Source: Arcuatula senhousia (taxonomy: Eukaryota; Mollusca; Bivalvia; Mytilida; Mytilidae). Taken from it: a stretch of DNA of 64,000 nucleotides. The stretch lies in the NCBI GenBank assembly GCA_963971305.1, contig OZ020306.1, positions 69,413,022-69,477,021 on the forward strand, read 5' to 3'. This document shows positions 1 through 12,356 of the stretch, one piece after another. Below the pieces are notes generated by a model. That model saw only the letters and a program-made list of their open reading frames with translations. It did not search any database and was not told the origin of the DNA. Made by a program: the position numbers and the translations under genes. How positions within the stretch are numbered: the first letter of the stretch is position 1; every line of letters begins with the position of its first letter.

Positions 1-99
1 TTCGGTCTCTCAGATGAGTGCAGATGTTGGTTTGTCATAGGGTTTTGTTTTGTCTTCCTTTACCGGATTTGACACGCTGAATGGACTATTGGCAACGCG

Positions 100-1250
100 G
101 AGGTGTGCTATTGCAAGTAGGAACTGCTTACTCTTCCGGAGCATCTGAGTTCACTCTTGTTTCGACTGGAGTTCGCGTTGTTGATTGATATTAAGTTATT
201 TTGTGTTCAATGTTTTACATGTTGTCTGTTTTTGTCCCGTTCTTGTTGGTGTTTACTGGTTTTGTCTCTGCCCTTTCGGACTTTTGACATTCGGATACCC
301 CATTGGTACCTCTGCTTCTTCCAAAAGAACAAATGACCAGAAAGCACATTTTCGTATTGTTCAAACGCTTATACAGAGAAGGTTATGGGGTTGGATCCCC
401 CTTTGGCCTAAAGGCACACTTTTTATTATGGACTATTGAATATGGTCTCCTACTAGTTTCTCAAATTTTATGAATCCGCCTCAGTTGATATTCTTGAACT
501 TTTGATTCATTTTTGATTCATTTAGAACAGACACATCTGTTAAAGTTTTTCATTTACACATTCATTTGTCAACAAAAAATCACTCAATTGACTGTTGACT
601 CCGGGTGTGCTATGATAGCAGACAGGAATTGTTTACTCTTCCGAAGCATCTGAATTCACTCTTGTTACAACACAAGTTCTCGTTGTTGATTGATATTCAG
701 TAGTTTTTGTGTCTCCATGTTGTCTGTTTTTGTCCTGTTCTCGTTGGTGTTTACTGGTGTTTGTCTTTGTCCTTTCGAACTATTGTCATTCGGATGCCCA
801 ATTGGTACCTCTGCTTCATTTTACACTCGTATATATAACAGGAAGTTACTCCCTTCTTACAAAATTTCGTATGGCACATTGACGCTAACAAATTATGGTG
901 GGATAGAAAGAAGCAAGAAACTGTGTTCGTATTAAAAATTGTCCAGGTTTTTTTTATGATTTTTTTTCCATGTCCGTCTGTCACAAAGAGAAGCTGAGAG
1001 AAGCAGAGGTACCTATGGGGCATCCGAATGTCAAAGTATAGAAGGCAGAGACAGAACCAGTAAAAACCAAAAAGATAAGGTCGAAAAAAAAACAGACAAC
1101 ATATAAAACACGGAAACACAAAAACTACTGAATATGAACAACGCAAATTCAAGTCGTAACGAGAGTGAACTCAATTTCTCCGGAAGAGTAAGCAGTTCTT
1201 GCTTGCTGTAGCATAGAATTACAACAGACAGCTGATAGACAAAGAAGTTT
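100..1250. repeat. Dispersed repeat module, two direct copies and one inverted copy
   Basis: A module of about 215 bp is present at about 107-320 and again at 606-830, and as a reverse complement at about 990-1215. Shared landmarks are CTTACTCTTCCGGAGCATCT, TTGTTGATTGATATT and CATTCGGATGCCC followed by ATTGGTACCTCTGCTTC. A weaker copy lies near 27040-27160 and a degenerate inverted one near 13700-13800. Short open frames in the module are made by the repeat itself and look like no protein. The element class is not recognised. Confidence 0.6.
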
Positions 1251-1289
1251 GAAAAGGTTTACGACTGGTGTCCTAGAAGGATATCTAAA

Positions 1290-1730
1290 TGCTGGAAAAA
1301 ATAAATATATTCATGTAATTCAACACCAATTTAAAAATTTCTTTGAAAAATAACTTTTCGTTTCGTTTGATTGATAACCAAACTTTGGTACATGGGTATG
1401 GTAAATTTAATTGATCTTTTTTCAGTTGCACAAAGAAAGGAATATTTATGTACTTTTACGCTAATTCAAAAGATTCTTTTTGAAAACAACTTTTAATTTC
1501 GTTTGATGAATTACAATACTTAGTATAAATTGAACCTTTGAGCTGCTATTATCTATCTTTCTCAAAAATGTCAATGCAGAAAAAAAATGTATGTTACATA
1601 ATTTAACACCAATTCAAAGCCTTGTTTTTAAATACACACTTTTTAATTTCGTTTGATTTATAACCAAAATTAGTAGTACAAGTAGTACAAGGTCAATTTC
1701 AAAAGCGAAATTAATAGCTAAGGACTTTTT
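1290..1730. repeat. Three diverged tandem copies, unit about 150 bp
   Basis: Three imperfect copies each hold a stretch like TTTAATTTCGTTTGAT, preceded by AACACCAATT-like sequence and followed by AACCAAA. They are read at about 1315-1400, 1450-1530 and 1595-1690. No coding potential is seen. From 1731 to about 2430 I see nothing further. Confidence 0.4.
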
Positions 1731-2439
1731 AGTTGATTTTCTTTATCTTTCCGCAAAATTTCGCTGCAGTACAACAACGTTGAAGTCCCCAATTAATTTA
1801 TTATTATCCTAATTTCGGATTTGCAGTGACATAAAAGGATAAATAAGGAGATATCCTGTGAATTAACGGACAAAGTGACTTTATCTTTGGAATTTATAAT
1901 TACTTTGATATAAAAAGAAAACTGGTTAACAAATAAGTTTGACAGGAGAAAAATAAATTGGAAACCGTTTATCAACCTTAAAATTCGAATTAAAAACGTG
2001 ATTAAAAGCGATAAAGATAATATCGTATACTGTTGTAGGTAAAATTAAAATTTGATAAAACGAACGTAAGAAATATGAAACCCATTCTTGTGAGTGCGAG
2101 TTTGGCCGTTGGGTATTAGTCAGAGTAAGTATAATTCAGTCCATGTAGAATAATTCTCTTTTTTATTACAGGGTTAAGGTCGGTGAGTGAGGAATTTCTA
2201 CTTTCAATAAAAGTTAAATTGTTCGGAAATGAAATCATTATGAAAATGACACATATTTAAGAAAAATTACATATGACATTCGATGGAAGCCAAAAGACAT
2301 TTGCCCACCCGCTGTGAAACAAGTTGTTTTCCCTACCATATTCAAATCATTTTAGAATCACAAATCCTAATTCCTTTGATAAGAAGACAGTTGGTTGTAA
2401 TATCATTAAAGAATATGCTCCGTTCTGCTATTCCTATAC

Positions 2440-2760
2440 AAGAAACTTGACAGGTCTGAAAGTCGCTTAGATCAAGCAGTTTGTCATACGAAACCATCCT
2501 GCCAAATTAAAATCATTCTCAAGTACGGTTTCTGAGAAAATCTTTACGAACATTATCACGTCAATTTTCATATCGACCCAGTCTTAAACAAGAAGTTTAA
2601 GCCCAGCAGGTCTGAAAGTTGCTTAGGACGTACCAAATTATGAATTATCTCATGTTCGGTTTTTGAGAACAAAAAATGAAAGAAATTCGTACGGAGGGAC
2701 GTTAGTAAAATTTATAACTGTATGCCACCGACATGATGGCAGGAGCATACAAAACATTTC
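2440..2760 (+). mobile_element. Degenerate pearl-like element
   Basis: Two diverged core repeats (about 2447-2580 and 2610-2700) match the core units at 35217-36119: ACAGGTCTGAAAGTCGCTTAG, then ACCATCCTGCCAA, then a segment ending in TGAGAAAATC. After them comes AAATTCGTACGGAGGGACGTTAGTAAAA and a decayed hairpin end (GTATGCCACCGAC...GGCAGGAGCATAC). It is recognisable only by comparison with the better copy. Confidence 0.5.
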
Positions 2761-5700
2761 CAGCCCCTTAACTTCGGAAATCGCAAGATCAGTTTAGATC
2801 GCTTAGTTTCCCTACAATTATGACAGGTAACAGTGTACCATAATGCGTAGGATTGCTAAGGCCCGAACTGAAATTTGGGTAAAAGAAAATACGGAGAGCT
2901 TTGCAAAAAAATTTTCATTCTTAGGTTCAAATGTAACAAATTTTACAAAATCGTCAGCAATGAAAAAGTTGAAATATACCGTCGAAATGAGTAATAACCT
3001 TTAGGATAGTCTAGCAAGTTTTATGTAAATTTTATATCTACGAAATTAGTTTTCCAATAATCTTGTACCTTTATATCGTAATTGTCACAGTTATAAAAAT
3101 CTTACCAATCCATGCAGTAAAATTTGTATAAGTTACGCCATGTCACTTCCATTATATTGATGGATTTTGAAAAGGGCAGGTTGTAAAATATGGATAAGAA
3201 TTGTACCAGTCAATGTACTAAAGTACCACAGACAGTCATAAAAAACAAATAACTCAAGTTTGGGTTGATTTTTCTGCACCAAACCTTAAAGTTTGTCAAA
3301 GTTGGCTGCAGAGTCAGAATGCAAATTACCTACAAAAATCCCAATATCTTTGGGCGAAGGATGTCACGTCACTGCAGACCAATATCTAAATATATATAGT
3401 CAAGACGTTAAACTCCAAAGTCAGTCATGTTCAAAAACCTCATCCCATTTTAATTCAAATAGTTAAAAGTGTTTAAATTCAAGATAATGTCCTAAAGTTG
3501 CAGCGATGTGTGAGCGTTAGCTTAATGTGACCTTATGATGAATAATTTTCAGCAATAAAAGCGCTTTATTTGTTTTGCTGCAGTTTTTTCATCCATTTCA
3601 TTTCTATAGTAAAATGTGGTTTTATGCATGTCGTACGTAAATCTGCGTTTTTAGGGTTATTGAATTGAAATGATCGCTTATGATTCGTTTCTACTTCAAA
3701 TTAAAAATTTAAAGTAACATTTCTTTCTTACAAATCCATCATTATATTGTCGTTTTCGCCCGTTATTTCCATTCTAAGAATCCATGCCAAACTTCAGTAA
3801 TGTATTTTTCAATATTCCCTTTTTATGTGCAAGTTGTCTTCAAATTCCTTAAGTTAGATAGAGTAAACTCTGTGATCTTGTTTCTTTTATTTATTTTATT
3901 TTATTTCCAGTTTATTGCATAATTACGAATGTTGTTTATTGTAAAAGACTGAAATGATGAAAAATAGAATTAAAACAGATAATTAAAGTTTAAATTTGTT
4001 AATTTTATTGCCGTTCACTCAATATTAAAAGATATATTTCGTTTGAAGTTGTTTTCCCCTCTTTGCTTTATGTATCACTTAAACATGTTAAACATATTTT
4101 AATATTGAATCTTTTTGAAGGAAACAGAAGGTGAGAAAAATGTTACAAATACCATGCAACTGGTTATTCGAATGTGTGACCAAAAAAAAGCTAGGGTCGG
4201 TGATGTCCTCGGGTCATGAAATATCGTAGCCCTTTATTTTGAAGTTTGCTCGTCAAGGCAAATTTAGCGCTAGCGCTTACCATGGCATACATTGTAACAA
4301 ACTATGTTCTTTCATTCGGTTTTTCTAAATCTTTGTCCGTTTAGTTTTCACTTTCAAGGTCATTCTTAAGTCGTTGTTAATGTTAATGTCCAAACTTTAG
4401 TCTGATATTGAATTTGTACTCCAAAAACATTTTCATATTCAGCGGCTGCATTGTTCATGTACATGTTAGCATGCAGTGGAATTAAAGCACATATTGACAA
4501 TTATCAATACAAAAGTTTAAGCATATTATATATATTTGCAAACCGCAAAGGGGAACAATTAAACACAGCCAACACGAAAGCCTAGTCAATGTCATCCATT
4601 AGCTATTTTAACCTACCAAAAACTTAAGCCTGATTATAACATTAAAGAACATTTATTTATTCTTTAGCTGCATTTTACACGTAAGCAGTGGAATCACAAC
4701 ATATTAACACAATTAGTAAATACAAAAGTTCAAACATTTCGTATATATAACATCCCTAAATGGGAACAATATCAAAAACTTTTAAACATATCTACCACGA
4801 AACCCCATTCGTGTTTACACGGCAATCAACTTACATCTAAATTGGCCAATTAAAATTATTTACCAATTCACAAGAAAATATCAATTGAAAACATTTGAAA
4901 CCTTAAATATTCAAAGGATATAAAAGAAATTTTAAACATTATACAATATTATATATCCTAATATCTTAATATGAGATTTATTGTATAATTATAGGCTATT
5001 AGAGAAGGGTCAATGGTGTTTTTACAAAGATATATTTCTGAAGTAGGAGTGGAAAAGGCCAGATTTAGAATGCTTATAGAGAAAATATTCTTTACTCATC
5101 CTTTTTAAGTGTTCATGGTTTTCTTATTTATGAGCATAAGTGTGAAATAGTTTTATTTTTAAGTAGTACTTATGTACATGTAAAACAGTTTTTTCAAGAA
5201 ATGTATGCCATAAATGTTTCTTTTGTGAACTATCAAATATGTACACAGGTTTCATTAAGCATATATGCAAAAATATGTAAAATCTTTAAAAAATCAAATA
5301 AAAGGTTTTCATTGTTCTTGACACCCATCTGAGTCAATGGCAAAACAGAAACTATTACATGTTACTGTGAGTGTCTAACTTTCCTCGAACTAGCCCTCGT
5401 TCAGTTTTTTGTTTTCAATTCCTTTATACCCGATGCTAAATCTATGTAAAAGTATGCCACCCTTTTATACTCCGTGAAATCTGGCCTTCGAGCACAAATA
5501 TAGTCTGAACATTGACCTCTTCTATTTTCCCTACTTACTGCTAGTAGATTCCATTTCGTTAGTCTACACCACTATCAAACGTCAATTATATGTACTTTTA
5601 GAAATGTCTTTTGTTTAAAATCAAGAAAAACTTTGGACATTAGTTACTATTTGCTACTAAGAGGTCATGTTTCTGAAAAAGCAGGACTTCGACGATGAAG

Positions 5701-6300
5701 TTTATAACTTAAGAAAACATTTAAGTATATAAAAGTCTTTTCATACGAGAGACCTATTCTCGAATATCTATTCTAGATGTATACTTAGATTCACCCTGTT
5801 GTCGATTGCATAACGATTCGTATGTTGCATAATAAGTTGTAAAATAGTTCGTCATGAGGAATGATTTTAATGCCAGTTTGTGAATAAATTAGAGTCTGTG
5901 TCAAATTTTATCAATGATCAATTTAAAAAAAAATACCGAAAAGTCACCATTCGGTGCATTATCGTGCTATAATAGCTGTTACTGCAGTTTAATGATTACT
6001 GCGCGAGAACTATTTTTATCTCAGCAGCATAATATACACAAACAGATTGAACTTTTCAAGACATGTTAATTTTTTCATCGTTTTATTGTTTTGGCAACTC
6101 TTAAAGTCTTTACTTATGTATTTATGAACCATGCAAACATTTTGCGATCTTAATGATATAATTTCATGTGAAATTGTTTTAAATTCTCAATAAGGCATTG
6201 AACTCGTGATGTTATTTTATGAAAACAAGATGGCTGGATCGATTCGTTCTTCGTTCCATGTGCATGTACACAACCTGGCAATACTTTGACTTGAGGCTCA
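2761..6300. other. Non-coding stretch, no gene seen
   Basis: AT-rich sequence without a convincing open frame or exon. The only structure noted is an imperfect direct duplication: about 4443-4580 is echoed at about 4668-4800 (GCTGCATT...GCAGTGGAAT...ACAAAAGTT...GGGAACAAT...CACGAAA), spaced by about 225 bp. Confidence 0.5.
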
Positions 6301-6384
6301 ATGTTATAATTTAACTACTATAAATTTCTGTTGTCCGGAATATCCTACACTACAGACCACGTTTTCAAAGGCGGATCTAGGACC

Positions 6385-6530
6385 GGCATACCGGGCGCGC
6401 CGCCCCCCCCCCTTTGACAAAATCTGTATGAAACAAAAGGTCACAGAAAGATTTTTTATATATAATTGCGCCCCCCCCCCCCCGTTTGAAAATTTCTGGA
6501 TCCGCCACAGGTTTGGGGGGGAGGTTGGCA
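6385..6530. repeat. C-tract bordered repeat fragment
   Basis: Two long C runs (about 6402-6412 and 6470-6483) bracket a short segment, followed by AAAATTTCTGGATCCGCCAC. That phrase recurs near 16308, 51058 and 52236, so this is a dispersed repeat. A further C run lies near 6880. The open frames here are low-complexity products of the C tracts. Confidence 0.45.
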
Positions 6531-7399
6531 ACTCCAAGTATTTTTGTGCGGCCCAGAAGTCTTATACCCACCCTATTCATATATTGGCCTGCTTAAAAAA
6601 AGACAACCATTCATATATTTTAATGCATTTGAAATTACACAAAATATGCTTAAACTTTACATGTTTTTTAGATTTTCTATTAAATCAAAGTTTGAATGGT
6701 AAAAGTTATCAAATGCCTTTACAGTTGAGGTTACAAGGAGGCAAAATGTGGATGCTCAGTCACTCTTTTCCTATTGATATATGACATTTGTGTAAAGTAT
6801 ACCTTATCAATTATACTACATTGAAATTTCCAACCTTTTAAAGTAGACCCTTTTTGGCCGCACCTTTCTAATTGAAGTTTACCCCCCCCCCCCCCGTGCT
6901 ACAGACAGTTAAAATTTCCCAAAATTAACATTTGAACAACGACTCCTTGAACGAGGATTGTTTTTAGTCCAGATAATAATCCGGTCTTTCTGGGATTTTT
7001 GTCATTTGGACTTTTTCAGATCCACAGAGTCGTAGGCAGCCAAAATTATAAAAGGCTTTCAAGACCCTTTTGAGCTCAGCTGGTTGGCCTGTCCTATCAA
7101 CATTTTGTCAGTTTGCAATGCCAAAAACCAGTAGTAGGTGCACCCAATGATACTAAGCAATCGTATGCTTCGAAATTAACTGTAACCTGTTCTTCCAGAC
7201 GAATAAATAATGACCATCTACAAAAGAATCATTCAATTCCCATATTGTTTTATAACTAGAAAGTGCCATAAAAACATATTGGTACGGTTTGTTCAAATGA
7301 TGCATATAACAATGAATGAATCCCTTCAACCTTATCTTTCATTCTAGTATCGTAGGTATTACTATGATGATATATGCATTATGCATGTTTCAGGAGCCT

Positions 7400-8090
7400 A
7401 ACTGTGACATATATGTAAAGATATTTAAAAACATCTTTAAATTTGAAAATTATTTAACAATTGGAAACTATGATCAAAGAAGACTATTAACAAAATTTCG
7501 CATTAGTGCACATGATTTAGAAATCGAAAGAGGTAGATATACCGGAACCCAACAGCAGAAAAGAATATGTAAAATTTGCAAAAATTATGTTGAAGATGAG
7601 TGTCACTTTCTACAAAAATGTGAACCGCTTGAAAATGAAAGAAAAGAAATTTTGCAAATAATATCCAATAAATATAAAAATTTTAGTTCATTAAATATAC
7701 ATAAAATATAAAGTAATTTATAGAAATTAATTAAAAATTTAAAAAACAAAAAGGAGGCTTTACTGAATGAAAATAACTAGCAAACCTGTTGTATAGGATT
7801 AATATTGTCATTGTGGGCCATGTCTCTTGCTGCAGTTACTGTAATATATGATATAAAGTGGTCACTGTGCTTGTTGAACCTTAATTAACACTCTATTATA
7901 CATTACTTCATTCTGTTTATTCTATTTTATTTTATTTTATGTTGTTTTTTTTTTTTTTTTTTTTTTTTTTATATTATTCAATCATTGTACAATCACCCAT
8001 AATCATTGTATGAAATTAACACTAATTGTACTGCCTGAAAGGGCGATTTAATTATCAAATAAACATATCTTATCTTATCTATCTTATCTT
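7400..8090 (+). mobile_element. LINE 3' end: RT C-terminal zinc knuckle plus 3' tail
   Basis: The frame ending at 7711 carries RRLLTKFRISAHDLEIERGR, then CKIC, EDECHF and LQKC. This is the C-terminal block found downstream of the reverse transcriptase in many animal LINEs (a Cys-x2-Cys ... His-x4-Cys knuckle). The catalytic reverse transcriptase upstream is missing, so this is a 5'-truncated copy, as target-primed retrotransposition commonly leaves. The 3' part holds a T tract (about 7945-7970) and ends in ATCTTATCTTATCTATC repeats near 8065-8090. The LINE clade cannot be fixed from this piece. Confidence 0.65.
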
Positions 8091-9754
8091 ATATGTAACT
8101 CGAGTACCAATGGATATGGTTTTAACCATATCCCTTCTTGTTTAATCACAAGTTCCCCTTACGATGAAACTGAATATGTTGTTTGGTGTAGCATAATGCC
8201 AGTTTATGTCTCTAAACTTTTCAACTCTTTATTATGGTAGTTAAAAACGGTATGATTTCACGCATTTATCAAAATTTTACATATCATTTCTATACACGTA
8301 TATTGTATTTTCTTTAACCATAACCCTCTTAAATTGTTCAACACATTAAAAGCATTGTTCCGTAAAATACTTAATACATATTTAGCCTTTTAAGCACGGG
8401 ATGAAAAGTTGAACTAAACTACTTACTATTAGAAAAAAAAACATAGACCTAAATTCCAGTCCAATCTATTTCAATTTTATCATAATACGAAATGGTCACT
8501 ATTAAAATCACCTAGAGTTATTTTCATTTATACATATCTATAAAAAGTGCTATTGAAACTGATTACAAAGAAAAATAAGAGATTTTATTTACGGAGGTTT
8601 AAGGAGGCTTTAGTGGTTGTTGGATGTTTACTTTCTTTAATGTCCTTTCACTTTGACAGGAATTCGTCATAAAATTTTAAATTTAATTGTTATGAATTTA
8701 ATCAAGTATTGTTAATGGTTTGAGAGATCATGGTTTTATTACTCAGTGGCCGAGAGGTTAACGTTTGATATCAGTAAGATCTTTGTTAAAATCTCAAACC
8801 AGTTTAATGAAAATTCTCATATAAAAACTTTACATAAAGGTTTCTTTAGTTCTATAGTTGTTTCGTGTTGCCACAGACACGGTAAGAGCCGCTTGTTCAT
8901 TCAGATTGGAATACAGGTCCACTTTGTGTTATAATAAAGCAAAATAGCCGCTTGAAAAAAAGCTGACTGTGTGTCTAAACATTTTTTAAAAAGAAAAAGA
9001 AAAAAAACATAGATTCCAGACCCCCAAAAGAAAATGGAATAGTAACTGCTAGTCATCATAGAAGACATCAATCTCTTTCCATTTGTAGACTTTGGAAACT
9101 GATGTCTTAAATGCGCAACTACATTTTCTGTACATGCGTCCATGTTCTGACGTTTTTTAAGACTTGAGTGGTTTGTAATTTGTTTTGTTTTGTTGCCTAC
9201 GAGTGTCTTATTCTAATTAAATCAAATCCCATCTAAAGACCTTTATTTAAATAAAATGGCATAACATGGTGGGTATTTCTTCCTAATCCTATTAAAAATC
9301 AAAATGGAAATATAAATCTACAGTACTTACTGAACTTCTGATCCAGAGATTAATTAATTAAAATGTAATTTGGAAAAGATCAATGAGGATTAATATATTA
9401 AAGCACGGTAAACCATAAGTCAAAAGTTGGAAATACAATACTGACCGCGGATTGTATTTAACTAAAAGAAACCTAGTTATGGCGCTTGGAAGTAATTTGG
9501 TTATAGAAAGCATTAAGACATCCCCGTCGTTTGAAAAGGCAAAGAAACAAAAACAAATTACAAAACAAGCATGCAGAAAAATAGGTAAAACGCACATCTT
9601 TCTTAAAAGCTGATTGTTGGTGCACAGTATTCACGTTTTCCACATTTTTTCGCATGACAATAACTAAGTTCCATTGTACGCATAGACAAAAATCCAAAGT
9701 CTTGATCAACTAAATTTTGAGGAACCCAAATTCACAACAACAACAACAACACTA
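8091..9754. other. Non-coding stretch, no gene seen
   Basis: No exon or open frame of note. Near 8742 a tRNA-like phrase (CAGTGGCCGAGAGGTTAACG) resembles the A-box half of a tRNA or SINE head, but no matching B box or cloverleaf follows. A (CAA)n run lies at 9734-9750, just before the next SINE. Confidence 0.4.
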
Positions 9755-10035
9755 GAGAGCCGGTGATGTAGTGGTTGGCACATTGGGTTACTAAGATCAA
9801 AGTTAGTTGTTTGATCCTCGCCAGGGACGAAATAAGATGGACCATTTTCACGACTCTCTTGACCAAAGCTTCGAGGATGGTCTCAAGAATCGATGTTAGT
9901 CCTTCCGGCTTCAAAGTTATCTCGTATAATGGGGACAGCAACGCACCATGAAAGTTAAAGACTGCTTTGTAGAGTTCAATAAGAGTAGGCTCAATGGGGG
10001 TCGCTATATAGACCTCGTCTGCAAACTCCAAACTG
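9755..10035 (+). mobile_element. tRNA-derived SINE
   Basis: The head reads GAGAGCCGGTGATGTAGTGG and about 50 bases later TGTTTGATCCTCGCCAGGGA. Spacing and wording fit a tRNA-like A box and B box (GGTTCGATCC-like). The body after the head ends with CTTTGTAGAGTTCAATAAG AGTAGGCTCAAT; the same end segment occurs at 20463-20560, so the element is repeated in this genome. The tail boundary is approximate. Confidence 0.55.
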
Positions 10036-10447
10036 TAGGGAGAGCATAAAGCTTGTTTTCAAAACTAGGATAAATAAGTAAGTTTAAACTAACCAGAACA
10101 AGATTTAGGACTAACATTCCGGCCTATTGAAAATGGTCAGCGCACCTGTTATTTATGGCACTTATCTGTGACTTTTGGCACCAGCCTGGTAAACCTCTTC
10201 CTGAATGCCTGTATAAGTAGCGAATGATGTATGACCTGCGTTATCGGTGTTGTAGTTTGGACACCTATTTAGCTGTCAATCATACAAGATTAGAATAAGT
10301 ATGGTAAGTAAAATTGTAAGATTTATAGCATAGGGGAACACAAAAGGGTCAGGGTTTTCTTCCTTAGGACGCTTTCATGTGTGTAAAAAAGGGCCCAACC
10401 ATTCCTTATGGGTATCCTGTATGTACACGTATAAGCATACATCTTTA

Positions 10448-10726
10448 TTAAGGGGGTACAGAACACCTAAGGGAAATAACTCTTAAATATCACTTTAACG
10501 TTTTAATTAGGCACAATTATTCAAAGAAATGAAGCTTCTAAATGATAAAAATTTGAAATGTTGCAATTCCATTATATTCAATGAAAAATTTCCCAAGAAA
10601 CCTATGGTTCAATTTTCTTAAGATTGACAATTAAATTTATATGAATAAAGCGCATATTTATGCAAATTTTCATGAAAATTAAACGACACAATTTTATTTT
10701 AGCTTATGTGTTGGGTACCCCCTTAA
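10448..10726. mobile_element. piggyBac-type MITE with TTAA ends
   Basis: A 279-bp element is bounded by TTAAGGGGGTAC at the left and GTACCCCCTTAA at the right, a perfect 12-bp inverted pair that includes the TTAA on both sides. TTAA target duplication is the mark of piggyBac-superfamily insertions. There is no transposase, so it is non-autonomous. The interior is AT-rich and non-coding. Confidence 0.7.
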
Positions 10727-10978
10727 TACCATTAATCATTCTTCTGGATCTTACAAACCATACATTCTATATAGTAAGGATCGTTCACCAACATGACATA
10801 ATTTCAATATGTGGATCGTGTCTTTTTGGCACATATTCCATATTCTTTCGTTTTTAATAGCAAGTAAACAGAAGAATGTTAGGAAAACATCGTTAGCATA
10901 ATGATTAGCTTCCTTGGGGGTTAGGTTCAAAATAAGCGTTTTATAACACAAAATAGTTCATAAGAGACCAATGCAAAC

Positions 10979-11729
10979 AAGGGGTTGCACTAAGTCGTGC
11001 TAAGCATACCCCCACTCGACCATTCAGAAAACAGGAAGTAGATGGCCTTCTGGGCTGGAAAGGAAAGTCACGATACAACTTATCCAGCTAAAGCTGTATA
11101 CCAAATTTGAAATCAATCCCTTTTGTAGAAGCCAAGAAATCTGTTACGAAAAATTGTCTATTTTTGACCCATAAAAAAGTCTAAGTCGCCTCGGAAAACA
11201 GGAAGTAGATGATGGATTGACCTGGAAAGGGGGCACAGTATAACTCATCATGATGAAGCTGTGTACCAAATTTGTAACCAATCCATCCAGTAGAAGCCGA
11301 GAAATCTGTTACGAAACATTTCACAGTTCAATTTTTTTTACCCTAAAAAAGTATAAGTCGGCTCGGAAAACAGGAAGTAGATAATGGACTGACCTTGAAA
11401 TGGAAGGTACGGTATAACTTATCATGCTGAAGCTGTGTACCAAATTTGAAACCAATCCATCCAGTAAAAGTCGAGAAATCTGTTACGAAAAAATTCACAT
11501 TTCAAATGCTTTACCCTAAAAAAGTCTAAGTCGGCTCGGAAAACAGGAAGTAGTTGATGGAATGACCTGGCAAGGGGAGTCACGGTATAACTCATCATGC
11601 TGAAGGTGTGTATCAAATTTAAAACCAATCCATCCAATAGAAGCAGAGGAATTGAACAGGACGGACAGACAGACAGACGGACTGACAAGGTGATTGCAAT
11701 ATAGCCCCCTCTCTTACGAGTGGGGGTAT
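10979..11729 (+). mobile_element. pearl-like element, copy A
   Basis: The left end has a small hairpin (GCAC-TAAGTC-GTGC, about 10987-11000) followed by ATACCCCCACTCG at 11006. Then come four tandem core units of about 172 bp, each beginning near AAACAGGAAGTAG (about 11029, 11200, 11370, 11543). A GGACGGACAGACAGACAGAC microsatellite follows, then a right end that folds on itself and closes with CGAGTGGGGGTAT (11717-11729), the exact inverse of the left motif. Hairpin, core repeats, tetranucleotide microsatellite and C-rich ends match the bivalve pearl/CvA description. Non-autonomous. Confidence 0.7.
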
Positions 11730-12356
11730 AATTAGAATTTATCAAGGATACTCAAGAATCATAAGGGGCATGACATATGGTGACATTTTAATATCTTATT
11801 TGACATATCGAAAATCTGTCGACCTCGTATTATAATATTTTTTCATTAAAATCAAATATTTTCCATTGAATTTGTCCATACAAAGGTTCACATTTCGTAT
11901 CAATGAAAAACTATTTAAGAAAACTTATTTTAAATTTACTTGACTCAACAATTACATTTGAAATACTCAACTTTATATAATATAATCAAAATCCATCTTA
12001 AAGTTTAATTTTGTTTCTTTAAGTTTTCTTAATTACTTTCAATGTTTTGAAATTGACGTCTTCGAATTAGATTTAGCTTAATGATAACCTTCTTAAACTT
12101 TTAAAATTAAAATGATTCATTCATTTATGTCTCATAAATATATAATATTGTATGATAAGATAGAATTATTTAGAAACAGATAGAAGGACATTTTAAAATC
12201 TCGTTCGTCCAGATAAGATATATAGTTTAATATATTATATGAATTTGAAAAAATGTTACTAGAACAAAACTATTCCTCATTTTAAGAATTCGTTCAAAAT
12301 ATGCGTCGAATAAGGAAAATGTCTTTTAAATGACCCTAGATGCTATAAAACGCAAC
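11730..12356. other. Non-coding stretch
   Basis: AT-rich sequence between two pearl-like elements. I see no gene, repeat or structure in it. Confidence 0.4.

Noticed and set aside
751..1152. 133-codon open frame on the minus strand
   Set aside because: It spans a repeat module whose direct copies give similar peptides in other frames; hydrophobic, low-complexity and without splice or start context.
6304..6784. Overlapping open frames near the C tracts
   Set aside because: Gly- or Pro-rich products of homopolymer runs in a dispersed repeat.
8742..8800. Possible tRNA gene (GTGGCCGAGAGGTTAACG)
   Set aside because: The A-box half resembles tRNA-Ser or tRNA-Leu, but no B box, anticodon arm or acceptor pairing follows.
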